Made by a program: the position numbers and the translations under genes. From contig CAZYPK010000040.1 of the NCBI GenBank assembly GCA_964649195.1, forward strand, positions 1 through 33,239: a stretch of DNA of 33,239 bases, read 5' to 3'. The notes beneath the pieces are model-generated. The model did no database searches. It saw only the letters and a program-made list of their open reading frames with translations, and was not told the origin of the DNA. This document shows positions 7,106-13,906 of the stretch, one piece after another (within the stretch, counting starts at the first letter, position 1; each line of letters opens with the position of its first letter). This DNA comes from JTS-RE9 sp964649195. Its GTDB lineage: Bacteria > Planctomycetota > Phycisphaerae > Phycisphaerales > Phycisphaeraceae.

Positions 7106-7638
7106 GGTTGCTCCTTGGTTGGAGCGGGGGGTTCGATGTTTTTTGCAGTCTGTTGAAGCTGCTGCGTCAGTTTCCAGCCGTTGGGGAAGGCGGCTTCGCG
7201 GGGGCGGCCACGTTCCTCATCGCGCACGACCAGCGCCGCCTGCCGCCATTCGAATCGCAGGCGCTCAGTGGACAAGGACCATTGGCTGTTCCGTGCCCGT
7301 GCATCGCCCGGCGGTTTCACATTGCGGAGCAGCGTGTTAGGCCGGTCGATGGTCCATGTCACCGTTTCACCTTCGGGGGTGGTCAGCGTCAGTTTCGTCT
7401 CGCCGTCCACCGCCACATCCCTGGCGTGCCACATGTCCTGGCGAAGGAGGCGGAACATGCCTTGCGCGGTCTGGTGTTGCTCGATGGCGGCGTGCGATCG
7501 TCCGATGACGCCGGTGGCACGGGAGAAAAGCTGGGACGCCAGCAGCAGGAAGATGCTGAGCATCATGAGCACGCCCAGCATTTCCATGATGGAGAAGGCG
7601 CGGCGGCGCGGATGGATGGCGGCGGCATGTCGCTTCAT
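7102..7638 (-). CDS. Minor pseudopilin, GspJ-like
   Basis: A 178-residue protein with a prepilin-type N-terminus: basic leader (KRHAAAIHPRRR), then AFSIMEMLGVLMMLSIFLLLASQLFSRA, where A-FSIME fits the prepilin peptidase motif with Glu at +5, followed by one transmembrane helix. The soluble part has FRLLRQDMWHARDV and strands around TLTTPEGETVTWTID, as in GspJ/PulJ minor pseudopilins. It overlaps the neighbouring genes by 4 bases at both ends. Likely processed by a prepilin peptidase encoded elsewhere. Confidence 0.75.
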   Translation of the reverse strand: MKRHAAAIHPRRRAFSIMEMLGVLMMLSIFLLLASQLFSRATGVIGRSHAAIEQHQTAQGMFRLLRQDMWHARDVAVDGETKLTLTTPEGETVTWTIDRPNTLLRNVKPPGDARARNSQWSLSTERLRFEWRQAALVVRDEERGRPREAAFPNGWKLTQQLQQTAKNIEPPAPTKEQP

Positions 7639-8033
7639 CGCGCACCCTCCAATGCCTTGATGGCGGCAAGCGCACGATCGCGCGGGGCGATGCCGGTGAG
7701 CATGTCGCGGGCCTCGTGATGATGGATGGTGACCTGCACCCAGATTTGGGCGGCCATCGGCGCGGGGTTGTCGAGCGTTTTGATTTCGACTTTGGTGGGA
7801 GCCGCGATGGGCGGCAGCGCGTCGCCCGTTTGCAGCGCGGTGAGGATGCGGGTGGCCATCGACAGCGCGGTGCGCTGATCCGCCAGGCGGTTGGACGCCT
7901 TCCGCTGCATCGCCGCGGCCTGCACCAGGGCCAGCAGCAGCACGGCAATCACCGAGATGCCGATGATCGCATCCATCATCATGACGCCGGCGTGGCGCGG
8001 CCGTGTTGTGGGTGGCAAGGTTCGCAAACGCAT
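7635..8033 (-). CDS. Minor pseudopilin, GspI/PilV-like
   Basis: A 132-residue protein whose N-terminus has a basic leader of about 15 residues, then AGVMMMDAIIGISVIAVLLLALVQAAAM, a prepilin-like helix. The usual Glu at +5 is replaced by Asp (VMMMD). The IGISVIAVLLLALVQAA segment and the following NRLADQRTALSMATRIL helix are typical of the GspI group. It lies 26 bp after the second gspF-like gene. The Glu-to-Asp change is conservative, and processing is still plausible. Confidence 0.7.
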   Translation of the reverse strand: MRLRTLPPTTRPRHAGVMMMDAIIGISVIAVLLLALVQAAAMQRKASNRLADQRTALSMATRILTALQTGDALPPIAAPTKVEIKTLDNPAPMAAQIWVQVTIHHHEARDMLTGIAPRDRALAAIKALEGAR

Positions 8034-8059
8034 CTCCGGTGCGGTGACACCATCAGAAG

Positions 8060-9289
8060 CTACAACGCCGAGGAGGATACCGATTCGATCAGTTCCGGCA
8101 GGGGCATGAAGACGGCCACGGTGAAGAACCCGACCACGGCCGCGAGAAGGATGATGATCAGCGGCAGCGTGACGGCGCGCATCGCCTCGGCGGCCCGGCT
8201 GAAACGCCAGTGGTGGTGGCGCGACAAAAAGCGAAACACATCAGGCAGCCGCGACGTGGTTTGCCCCGTGCGCATCATGCTCACCGCCACGGCGGGCAGC
8301 GCCGCCTTCCGCGCCGCCTCATCCGGTGACAAGCCGGCTTCAACACCATGCCGCCAGCGACGAACGCGATCTTCGAGCACCGGATTCAGACCGAGCGAAT
8401 CGGCCATGCCCAGCGCGGCAGGCATCGTGTGGCCCGCTTCGATGGCGTCGGCGAGCAGATCAAACAGGGCGCCCAGCCCGCGATCGCGCTCGATGCCATG
8501 CAGCAGCGGCAACCGCCACGCCAGCCGGCGGAACATGGAGGCGCGGAAGATCGCCAGCAGGTCGAGGTTCGCCAGCGTCATCATCGTCCAGACGCAGACC
8601 ACGATCAGGCTCATCCCCGCCAGCAGCAGCAGGATCGGCCCGGCGGTCCGCCCCACATCAAAGATGAACAGCGTGATCGCGGGCAGCGGCGCGTCGAAAT
8701 CCTCGTAGATCTTTTCGTACCTGGGCAGAATGAAAGCGCTCACCGCCCCCAGCGCGGCGATGAGCGATATCAGAACCAGCAGCGGATAGATGATGGCCAA
8801 AGGCTCCTTGCTTTGCTGCCTGCGGACCTCCTGCCGCTGCTGTTCGATCACGCGGGTGAGTTGCCGGCCCAGGCAGCCGCTGATTTCACCGGCGGCGATG
8901 GCTCCATGCACTTCCGGGGGCAGCGAGCGCAGGTGGGCGTGCAGCGCCTCGGAAAGGTTCAGGCCCGATTCGATGTCGTCTTCAATGCGGCGGATGTTCA
9001 TCGCCAGTGCGCCGTGCTCGCTGGCCGCGATGGCCGGGAGCATGCGGGTCAGCGGCAGGTTCAGCCGGACCGATTGTTCGACGTAGCCCAGGGCGGCCAG
9101 GTCGCGTCGATATCGGGTGCGCTTGACGGCATGAGCAACGGCGAAGCCCGCCAGCGGCCCCAGCAGGATGCCGCTGTAGGCCAGGAACATCGCCCCGGAA
9201 AGCACCGCCATGACCAAGCCGACCACGATCAGGCCCAGCAGCGCCAGCGGCAGATAGACCAGCAGGATTTTGCGGATCACGTTGCTCAT
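8060..9289 (-). CDS. GspF/PilC-family inner-membrane protein, second copy
   Basis: A 409-residue platform protein of a type II secretion or type IV pilus-like machine. It starts with two transmembrane segments (about 7-52) that ordinary GspF proteins lack, then has the duplicated T2SSF domain: first cytoplasmic bundle around residues 60-165 (LPPEVHGAIAAGEISGCLGRQL, where the family has a conserved G-E-x-SG turn), transmembrane segments near 168-190 and 215-240, the second bundle (FDLLADAIEAGHTMPAALGMAD ... MRTGQTTSRLPDVFRFLS) and a last membrane helix near 375-400. It follows the other GspF by 16 bp. Two unlike GspF proteins in tandem is unusual; one may form a heteromeric platform or be specialised. 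Confidence 0.85.
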   Translation of the reverse strand: MSNVIRKILLVYLPLALLGLIVVGLVMAVLSGAMFLAYSGILLGPLAGFAVAHAVKRTRYRRDLAALGYVEQSVRLNLPLTRMLPAIAASEHGALAMNIRRIEDDIESGLNLSEALHAHLRSLPPEVHGAIAAGEISGCLGRQLTRVIEQQRQEVRRQQSKEPLAIIYPLLVLISLIAALGAVSAFILPRYEKIYEDFDAPLPAITLFIFDVGRTAGPILLLLAGMSLIVVCVWTMMTLANLDLLAIFRASMFRRLAWRLPLLHGIERDRGLGALFDLLADAIEAGHTMPAALGMADSLGLNPVLEDRVRRWRHGVEAGLSPDEAARKAALPAVAVSMMRTGQTTSRLPDVFRFLSRHHHWRFSRAAEAMRAVTLPLIIILLAAVVGFFTVAVFMPLPELIESVSSSAL

Positions 9290-9305
9290 AAGATCGCGCC
9301 TGGCA

Positions 9306-10559
9306 TCAGGTGACGGACTGCGTGATGCTCACCAGGGGAAGGAACATGGCGAGGATGATCACGCTGATCACGGCGCCGACGATCAGCAGCGTGATCGGGG
9401 CGAGCAGGACTTCCATGAAGCCCAGCCGGAGGTCGGCCTGCTGTTCATACAGCCGGCTCATGTCCGCGATGACGCCAGGCAGATCGCCGTGGCTGGGGGC
9501 CAGTTCGATGGCGGCTGGCACGGTCGCCGGCAGAAGCTGGCGCGAAATCGTCTCCACCGACCGGCCCGAGGCCAGGGCTTCACTGAGTTGCCGCCCGTCG
9601 TGTTGCAGGCGCGATGAACCGATCGCGTTGCCGCTGAGACTGATCGCGGCAGGCAGATCAAGCCCCGCCTTGAGCCCGATGTGCAGCACATCCAGCCAGC
9701 GGGCGATGAGGTTGTCGCGCAGCACCGGACCCAGCAGCGGAATCCTCACCAGCACGCGATCCATCAGCCAGTCCGTCTCCCCCGATCGGCGAAGCACACT
9801 CAGGACCAATGGCAACAGCAGCAGCCCCGCGATGCCGGCGATCATCACCGCAGGCAGCCACATCGATGAATCCATCACCAGCTTCGTCAGCGCTGGCAGT
9901 TCCATGTCCCAGTCGATGAAAATTGCCTCAAAAGCCGGCAGCACCGCCAAGGTGAAGAAGATGATCAAACCGGCCAGGGCGATGAAGACCAGCATCGGAT
10001 AAAGCATCGCCCGCCAGATCGACCGGCGAAGGCGGGTCACCAGTTCCAGGTGCCTGCCGATGTTCAGCAGCATCCCCGGCAGATTGCCCGAACTGATCCC
10101 CGCCTGCATGAGCTGGGCATAGATCGGCGGAAAATGGGAGCGGTGCGCTTCAAACGCCTCCGGCAGCGAGCGGCCCTGCTCCAGCGACCGGGCCACGCTG
10201 CGAATCGTTTCCGCAAGGCGGCCGCCTTTCATGTCCTGGGCGATCAGCCGCAGGCCGCGTTCGACAGGCATGCCCGCCGCGGTGAGGTGCGCCAGTTGCT
10301 GATTGAAGGCCGCGAAATCATCGCCGCGCAGGGCCCGGGGCCGAGGCTTGGATTCGCCTTCGATGTCGATGATGATCAGCCCCATCTCGCGCAGCCGAAA
10401 GTGGGCGTCATCCGCATCGGTCGCATCGATCCGCCCGTCGAGCACGCGGCCATCGGTGGTCTGGGCGCGATAGCGGAACGGGCGCATCGCAATAGCGCCA
10501 GGCTGCGGGCCGGCAGGGGTGAATGAATCGAGCGGAGGTGGCCCGGGATTTTCAGGCAT
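9306..10559 (-). CDS. GspF/PilC-family inner-membrane platform protein
   Basis: A 417-residue protein with the normal GspF layout. Its N-terminal region starts MRPFRYRAQTTDGRVLDGRI..., the standard 'F-Y-A-x-d-xxG' start, after a 24-residue proline-rich extension. Two T2SSF domains follow (AFNQQLAHLTAAGMPVERGL, then QLMQAGISSGNLPGML; second copy ARWLDVLHIGLKAGLDLPAAISL, then PSHGDLPGVIADMSRLYEQQADL), with transmembrane segments around 187-212, 240-262 and 385-410. It anchors the assembly ATPase and the growing pseudopilus. It starts 3 bp after the gspE-like stop codon, so the two are co-transcribed. Confidence 0.92.
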   Translation of the reverse strand: MPENPGPPPLDSFTPAGPQPGAIAMRPFRYRAQTTDGRVLDGRIDATDADDAHFRLREMGLIIIDIEGESKPRPRALRGDDFAAFNQQLAHLTAAGMPVERGLRLIAQDMKGGRLAETIRSVARSLEQGRSLPEAFEAHRSHFPPIYAQLMQAGISSGNLPGMLLNIGRHLELVTRLRRSIWRAMLYPMLVFIALAGLIIFFTLAVLPAFEAIFIDWDMELPALTKLVMDSSMWLPAVMIAGIAGLLLLPLVLSVLRRSGETDWLMDRVLVRIPLLGPVLRDNLIARWLDVLHIGLKAGLDLPAAISLSGNAIGSSRLQHDGRQLSEALASGRSVETISRQLLPATVPAAIELAPSHGDLPGVIADMSRLYEQQADLRLGFMEVLLAPITLLIVGAVISVIILAMFLPLVSITQSVT

Positions 10560-10562
10560 GTT

Positions 10563-11687
10563 TCACTCCGGTTCGAAGCCGGTGACACGTTCCACTTCCG
10601 CGCGATCGGTCCGGCCCTGGGCGATGGCGTCGAGGGCGGCTTGCCGCATGGTAACGAAATCGGGTGCGGACTTGAATGCCCGATCGAGGGTGGCCATGTC
10701 GCCGCGGGCGAGAATGGCCTGCCTTGCCGCTTCACCGAGGGTGGCCAGTTCAGCCAGGGGAAATCGTCCGCAATAGGTTTGAGCATCGACACGTCTGCGA
10801 ACCAGCCGCTGCGAAACGATGCCGAACAGGGCGCTGGTGAGTTGATACGGTTCGAGTCCCATTTCAAGCAGGCGAGCCACCGCGCCGGCGGGGGTTCCCG
10901 CGTGCAGCGTGGCGATCAGGCGATGGCCTGAGAGGGCGGCCTGCGTGGCGATGGAGGCGGTCTCGGCGTCGCGTATCTCGCCGAGCATCAGCGCCTGCGG
11001 GTCCTGACGCAGGATCGACCGCAGGGCCTTGGCGTAGGTGAGTTCGCCAAAGGGGGAGACTTCGATCTGCGTGACGCCAGGCAGATCGCGCTCGACCGGG
11101 TCTTCGAGGGCGATGATGCTGATGCCCGGCGAAGCGGCGAGAAGGTGTTCGAGCAAGGCGTAGATGGTGGTGGTCTTGCCCGAGCCTGCCGGGCCGGTGA
11201 TCAGGAGCATGCCGCTGTCGCTGCGGGCGAATTGTTCGAGGCCGCGCAGCACGGAAGGGGGCAGGCCCAGTTCGCGCAGCGCGTGAAGCTGCGAATGATC
11301 GGCAGGCAGGCGAACCACGGCGCGCAGGCCATGCGTGGTGGGCATGATCGAAAGGCGAAGGGCGATGGTCTGCGTGGGACGATTGCCATCGGGCGCCAGG
11401 AGCAACCGGCCTTCCTGCGGGATGTCGTGGCGATAGGTCAGAAGCTGGGCGAGCACCATCAGGCGGGTGACCATGCCTTTGCCGATGGCGACGGGCAGAT
11501 GATCGGTGACAGCGAGCAGGCCATCGAGCCGCCGGCGAACTTCGTAGCCCTTGGCGGTGGGTTCGAGATGAATATCGGAGGATGATTCGTTCAGTGCGGT
11601 GCGCAGGAGATGGTCCAGCCGCAGCGGCACATCTTCAGCGGCATCGCCGGAGGCGGCGCGTGCATTCATGGATGGCGGCTGGGACAT
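10563..11687 (-). CDS. Short GspE/PilB-family assembly ATPase
   Basis: A 374-residue cytoplasmic ATPase of the secretion-superfamily type that powers pseudopilus assembly. It has SSSDIHLEP (35-43), Walker A GPAGSGKT (165-172), the aspartate box IIALEDPVE (191-199), Walker B LMLGEIRD (233-240) and the histidine box HRLIATLHAG (255-264). At 374 residues it is far shorter than typical GspE/PilB (about 500-570): the N1 domains are missing and so is the four-cysteine zinc module, since only one cysteine remains in that area. In size it approaches PilT, but the neighbouring GspF and pseudopilin genes point to an assembly role. On the coding strand TAAGAT lies 6 bases before the ATG, a spacing that suggests a leaderless transcript. 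Confidence 0.88.
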   Translation of the reverse strand: MSQPPSMNARAASGDAAEDVPLRLDHLLRTALNESSSDIHLEPTAKGYEVRRRLDGLLAVTDHLPVAIGKGMVTRLMVLAQLLTYRHDIPQEGRLLLAPDGNRPTQTIALRLSIMPTTHGLRAVVRLPADHSQLHALRELGLPPSVLRGLEQFARSDSGMLLITGPAGSGKTTTIYALLEHLLAASPGISIIALEDPVERDLPGVTQIEVSPFGELTYAKALRSILRQDPQALMLGEIRDAETASIATQAALSGHRLIATLHAGTPAGAVARLLEMGLEPYQLTSALFGIVSQRLVRRRVDAQTYCGRFPLAELATLGEAARQAILARGDMATLDRAFKSAPDFVTMRQAALDAIAQGRTDRAEVERVTGFEPE

Positions 11688-11715
11688 GAAGTGATCTTAA
11701 CATCGCCGGCGGTGC

Positions 11716-11932
11716 GGAGCCGTTTGGTTTTCCCAACCGCCTTCGTTGGAAAACTCCAAATGACAAAAGCTCAAGTTCCAAACAAGCTCCAAAATGGGAA
11801 ATGGGAAAAAACAAGGAATTCGGATCGCGCATTCCTTCCGCCTTTTTTTCTTTGGAATTGGAGCTTGTTTGAGATTTGGCGATTGCGATTTGTGATTTCA
11901 GGCCGCACGTCAACCGGGAAGTAAACGGCCCC
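11716..11932. repeat. Palindromic 7-nt-repeat element, AAACTCC type, copy 2
   Basis: Outer arms GGAGCCGTTTGGTTTTCCC (11716-11734) and GGGAAGTAAACGGCCCC (11916-11932) match the outer arms of the element at 4425-4643. Inside, CAAACAAGCTCCAA (11779-11792) is perfectly complementary to TTGGAGCTTGTTTG (11858-11871). The motif GGAGCTTGTTTG is also present in the right half of copy 1. Confidence 0.8.
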
Positions 11933-11950
11933 GGCCGGTGGCGCCTGCGA

Positions 11951-11979
11951 TTCGACAACGCCAAATCTGTTCCTATACT
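11951..11979 (+). promoter_or_regulatory. Promoter of tRNA-Leu
   Basis: TTCGAC (11951-11956) and TATACT (11974-11979) are separated by 17 bases, a good sigma-70-type match. Transcription would start near 11986, about 34 bases before the tRNA. Confidence 0.65.
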
Positions 11980-12019
11980 GTTCCGTCCGTACTCCAAGCG
12001 GCACAGCAGTGTGCCCCAC

Positions 12020-12103
12020 GCGGTCGTGGCGAAATTGGCAGACGCACCAGCTTGAGGTGCTGGCGGGGTAAAACCCATGGAGGTTCAAATCCTCTCGACC
12101 GCA
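12020..12103 (+). tRNA. tRNA-Leu(GAG)
   Basis: An 84-nt class II tRNA. Acceptor GCGGTCG (12020-12026) pairs with CGACCGC (12096-12102), discriminator A at 12103. The anticodon arm CCAGC / TTGAGGT / GCTGG gives anticodon GAG, and the long variable arm (CGGGGTAAAACCCATGG area) is diagnostic of leucine. The T-arm has GGTTCAAATCC. CCA is not encoded. Confidence 0.95.
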
Positions 12104-12129
12104 TTGCGATCGTTCGCCGATCCATGAAC

Positions 12130-12155
12130 ACGGCAGCCGCCCGGCTGCCGTTTTT
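12130..12155 (+). terminator. Terminator after tRNA-Leu
   Basis: ACGGCAGCCG (12130-12139) pairs with CGGCTGCCGT (12142-12151), followed by a T-tract TTTTTATTTT. It ends only about 20 bases before the start codon of the next gene. Confidence 0.9.
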
Positions 12156-12175
12156 ATTTTGGCTAATCTATCCCC

Positions 12176-13036
12176 ATGATTGAACAAGAACGATTCGTTT
12201 ATCTCAACGGCGAAATCCTTCCCCGCTCGCAGGCCAAACTCGATCTCGAAGATCGCGGCGCGGTCTTTGCCGATGGCGTCTATGAAGTGACCCGCTATTA
12301 CGACGGCAAACCCTTCGCCATGAATCAGCACATCGCCCGCCTCAAGCGCAGCCTGGCGCAGATTCACATTCAGGAACCGGCCGATGTCAACAGGCTCGAC
12401 CGGATCAGCGATGAACTGCTCCGGCTAAACAATCTGCGCGATGCCATCGTCTATTGGCAGATCACCCGTGGTGCAGCACCGCGCAAACATCAATATCCCC
12501 AGGGGGTCAAGCCCACCATGTTCGTGATCACCTACTCGGCTTTGCCCTTCGATCCGACGGCGCTGCCTCAGAATAAAACGGCGATCCTGCACGAAGACCT
12601 GCGCTGGCATCAATGCTCCATCAAGTCGCTCATGCTGCTGCCCAACGTGATGGCCAAGCAGAAGGCCGAGGAAAGCGGGGCGTATGAAGCCATTCTTCAC
12701 CGGGGCGACATCATCACCGAAGGCACCGCGACGAGCGTCATGATCGTGCGCCACGGCGAACTTTGGACCCATCCCGCCAACGCCCTGATCCTGGGCAGCA
12801 TCACCCGCGCCATCGTGCTCGAACTGGCCCGCAAGATCGGCCTGCCGGTGCGCGAAGAAACCTACACCGTGGCGGACCTGCTTGCCGCCGATGAAGCGAT
12901 CATCTGCGGCACGATGTCGCATGTGACGCCGATCGTCAGCGTGGATGGAAAACCCATCGGCAACGGCGAAATGGGACCGGTGACCCGCCGCCTGCACGAT
13001 GCCCTGACAACACACATCGTGGAAGCGACGCGCTGA
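12176..13036 (+). CDS. dat: D-amino-acid (D-alanine) transaminase, PLP fold type IV
   Basis: A 286-residue class IV aminotransferase that interconverts D-alanine and D-glutamate with 2-oxo acids, supplying D-amino acids for peptidoglycan. Visible signatures are YLNGEILP at the start, EDRGAVFADGVYEV, the catalytic lysine K150 in CSIKSLMLL, PNVMAKQKAEESGAYEAIL, the PLP-phosphate-binding EGTATSVMIV, and LILGSITRAIVLELA. The RGAAPRKHQYP segment is closer to D-amino-acid than to branched-chain transaminases; branched-chain or aminodeoxychorismate lyase activity cannot be excluded from sequence alone. No Shine-Dalgarno sequence precedes the ATG; TAATCT ends 6 bases upstream, which suggests a leaderless mRNA. 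Confidence 0.9.
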   Translation: MIEQERFVYLNGEILPRSQAKLDLEDRGAVFADGVYEVTRYYDGKPFAMNQHIARLKRSLAQIHIQEPADVNRLDRISDELLRLNNLRDAIVYWQITRGAAPRKHQYPQGVKPTMFVITYSALPFDPTALPQNKTAILHEDLRWHQCSIKSLMLLPNVMAKQKAEESGAYEAILHRGDIITEGTATSVMIVRHGELWTHPANALILGSITRAIVLELARKIGLPVREETYTVADLLAADEAIICGTMSHVTPIVSVDGKPIGNGEMGPVTRRLHDALTTHIVEATR

Positions 13037-13091
13037 ATGAAAACCGGTTGACCGCGAAGAATCGCAAAAAACACAACAAAAAGAAGCTGAC

Positions 13092-13134
13092 GGATTCCTG
13101 AATAACCTCACATCCAAGCCGCTTGCGGCTTCGC
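13092..13134 (+). repeat. 43-bp dispersed repeat, copy 2
   Basis: Identical to copy 1 (4924-4966) except for one base, and again ending in AGCCGCTTGCGGCTTCGC (13117-13134). It lies in the dat-ubiX spacer, which shows nothing else notable. Confidence 0.85.
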
Positions 13135-13206
13135 GATCCCCGCCTCACCCCACTGTCCGTTTTCAAAGTCATGGCCTACGATGCCCCAACCTCGTGAGAC
13201 TTCACC

Positions 13207-13827
13207 ATGACCCGTCGCATCCTCATCGGCATCACCGGCGCCAGCGGCGCTCCCTACGCCCGCCGAGTGGTGCAACTCGTCGTGCAGGCCGGCATCGAAA
13301 CGCACCTGCTCGTCACGCCGCTGGGGCAGCGACTTCTGCATGATGAACTGGGCATGGAAGGCGTCAATCTTGCCTCGCTGTCGGGCATGACGGAGCCGCC
13401 CGCCAATCTGATCCTGCACAACTACCGTGATGTGGGCGCATCGATCGCCAGCGGTTCGTTTCAGCACGATGGCATGGTGATCGTGCCTTGCTCTTCCAAC
13501 ACGCTCTCGGCGGTTGCCACAGGCTCGGCTCAGAACCTGCTCCACCGCGCCGCGCAGGTCACGCTCAAGGAACGCCGCAAGCTGGTGCTGGTGCATCGTG
13601 AAACACCCTTGAGCCTGATCGATATCCGCAACATGGCGGCCGCGACGGAAGCGGGGGCGATCATCTGTCCCGCGTCGCCGGGTTTCTATATGATGCCTCG
13701 CTCGATCGATGATCTGATCGATTTCATGGCGGGACGGATTCTGGATTTGCTGGGCGTTGAACACGATCTGAAGCTGCGCTGGGGGGAGGATCATTCACAT
13801 CCTTCGTCCGCCAAGGCGGACGGCTGA
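13207..13827 (+). CDS. ubiX: UbiX, flavin prenyltransferase
   Basis: A 206-residue flavoprotein of the UbiX/Pad1 family that joins dimethylallyl phosphate to FMN to make the prenylated FMN cofactor of UbiD-type decarboxylases. Key segments are GITGASGAPYARR (8-20), GSFQHDGMVIVPCSSNTLSAVATG, the LKERRKLVLVHRETPLSLIDIRNM block and the C-terminal PASPGFYMMPRSIDDLIDFMAGRILDLLG. No ubiD is in the window. The last residues (HPSSAKADG) and the stop codon are contributed by a dispersed palindrome of the CGTYCGCCAAGGCGRACGG type, so the original C-terminus may have been replaced. Confidence 0.95.
   Translation: MTRRILIGITGASGAPYARRVVQLVVQAGIETHLLVTPLGQRLLHDELGMEGVNLASLSGMTEPPANLILHNYRDVGASIASGSFQHDGMVIVPCSSNTLSAVATGSAQNLLHRAAQVTLKERRKLVLVHRETPLSLIDIRNMAAATEAGAIICPASPGFYMMPRSIDDLIDFMAGRILDLLGVEHDLKLRWGEDHSHPSSAKADG
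13805..13822. repeat. Dispersed palindrome forming the 3' end of ubiX
   Basis: CGTCCGCC-aa-GGCGGACG. It is the same family as the CCGTTCGCC/GGCGAACGG palindromes at 18779-18798, 18841-18858 and 33129-33148. It is translated as the final residues of UbiX and directly precedes the TGA. Confidence 0.7.
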
Positions 13828-13858
13828 ATCATTTGGCTGCGGCTGCCGCGTGGATTCG

Positions 13859-13883
13859 GTCGATAACAGAATCAGTTATCGAC
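13859..13883 (+). promoter_or_regulatory. Perfect hairpin in the leader of the dehydratase gene
   Basis: GTCGATAAC (13859-13867) and GTTATCGAC (13875-13883) form a 9-bp stem with a 7-nt loop, 23 bases before the chosen ATG. It could be an operator or an mRNA hairpin; no T-tract follows beyond CCCTTTTC. Confidence 0.4.
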
Positions 13884-13906
13884 CCTTTTCATCGGAGCCT
13901 GGCGCG

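Larger units (their letters stand above)
11688..12019. other. Gene-free region between gspE-like gene and tRNA-Leu
   Basis: No protein gene is supported. A plus-strand open frame from 11610 reads the repeat as SLFEIWRLRFVISGRT, a repeat translation rather than a protein. The region contains the 217-bp element at 11716-11932 and the tRNA promoter. Confidence 0.7.

Noticed and set aside
11610..11924. Plus-strand open frame ending SLFEIWRLRFVISGRT
   Set aside because: It is the translation of the palindromic element at 11716-11932 and has no start signal.
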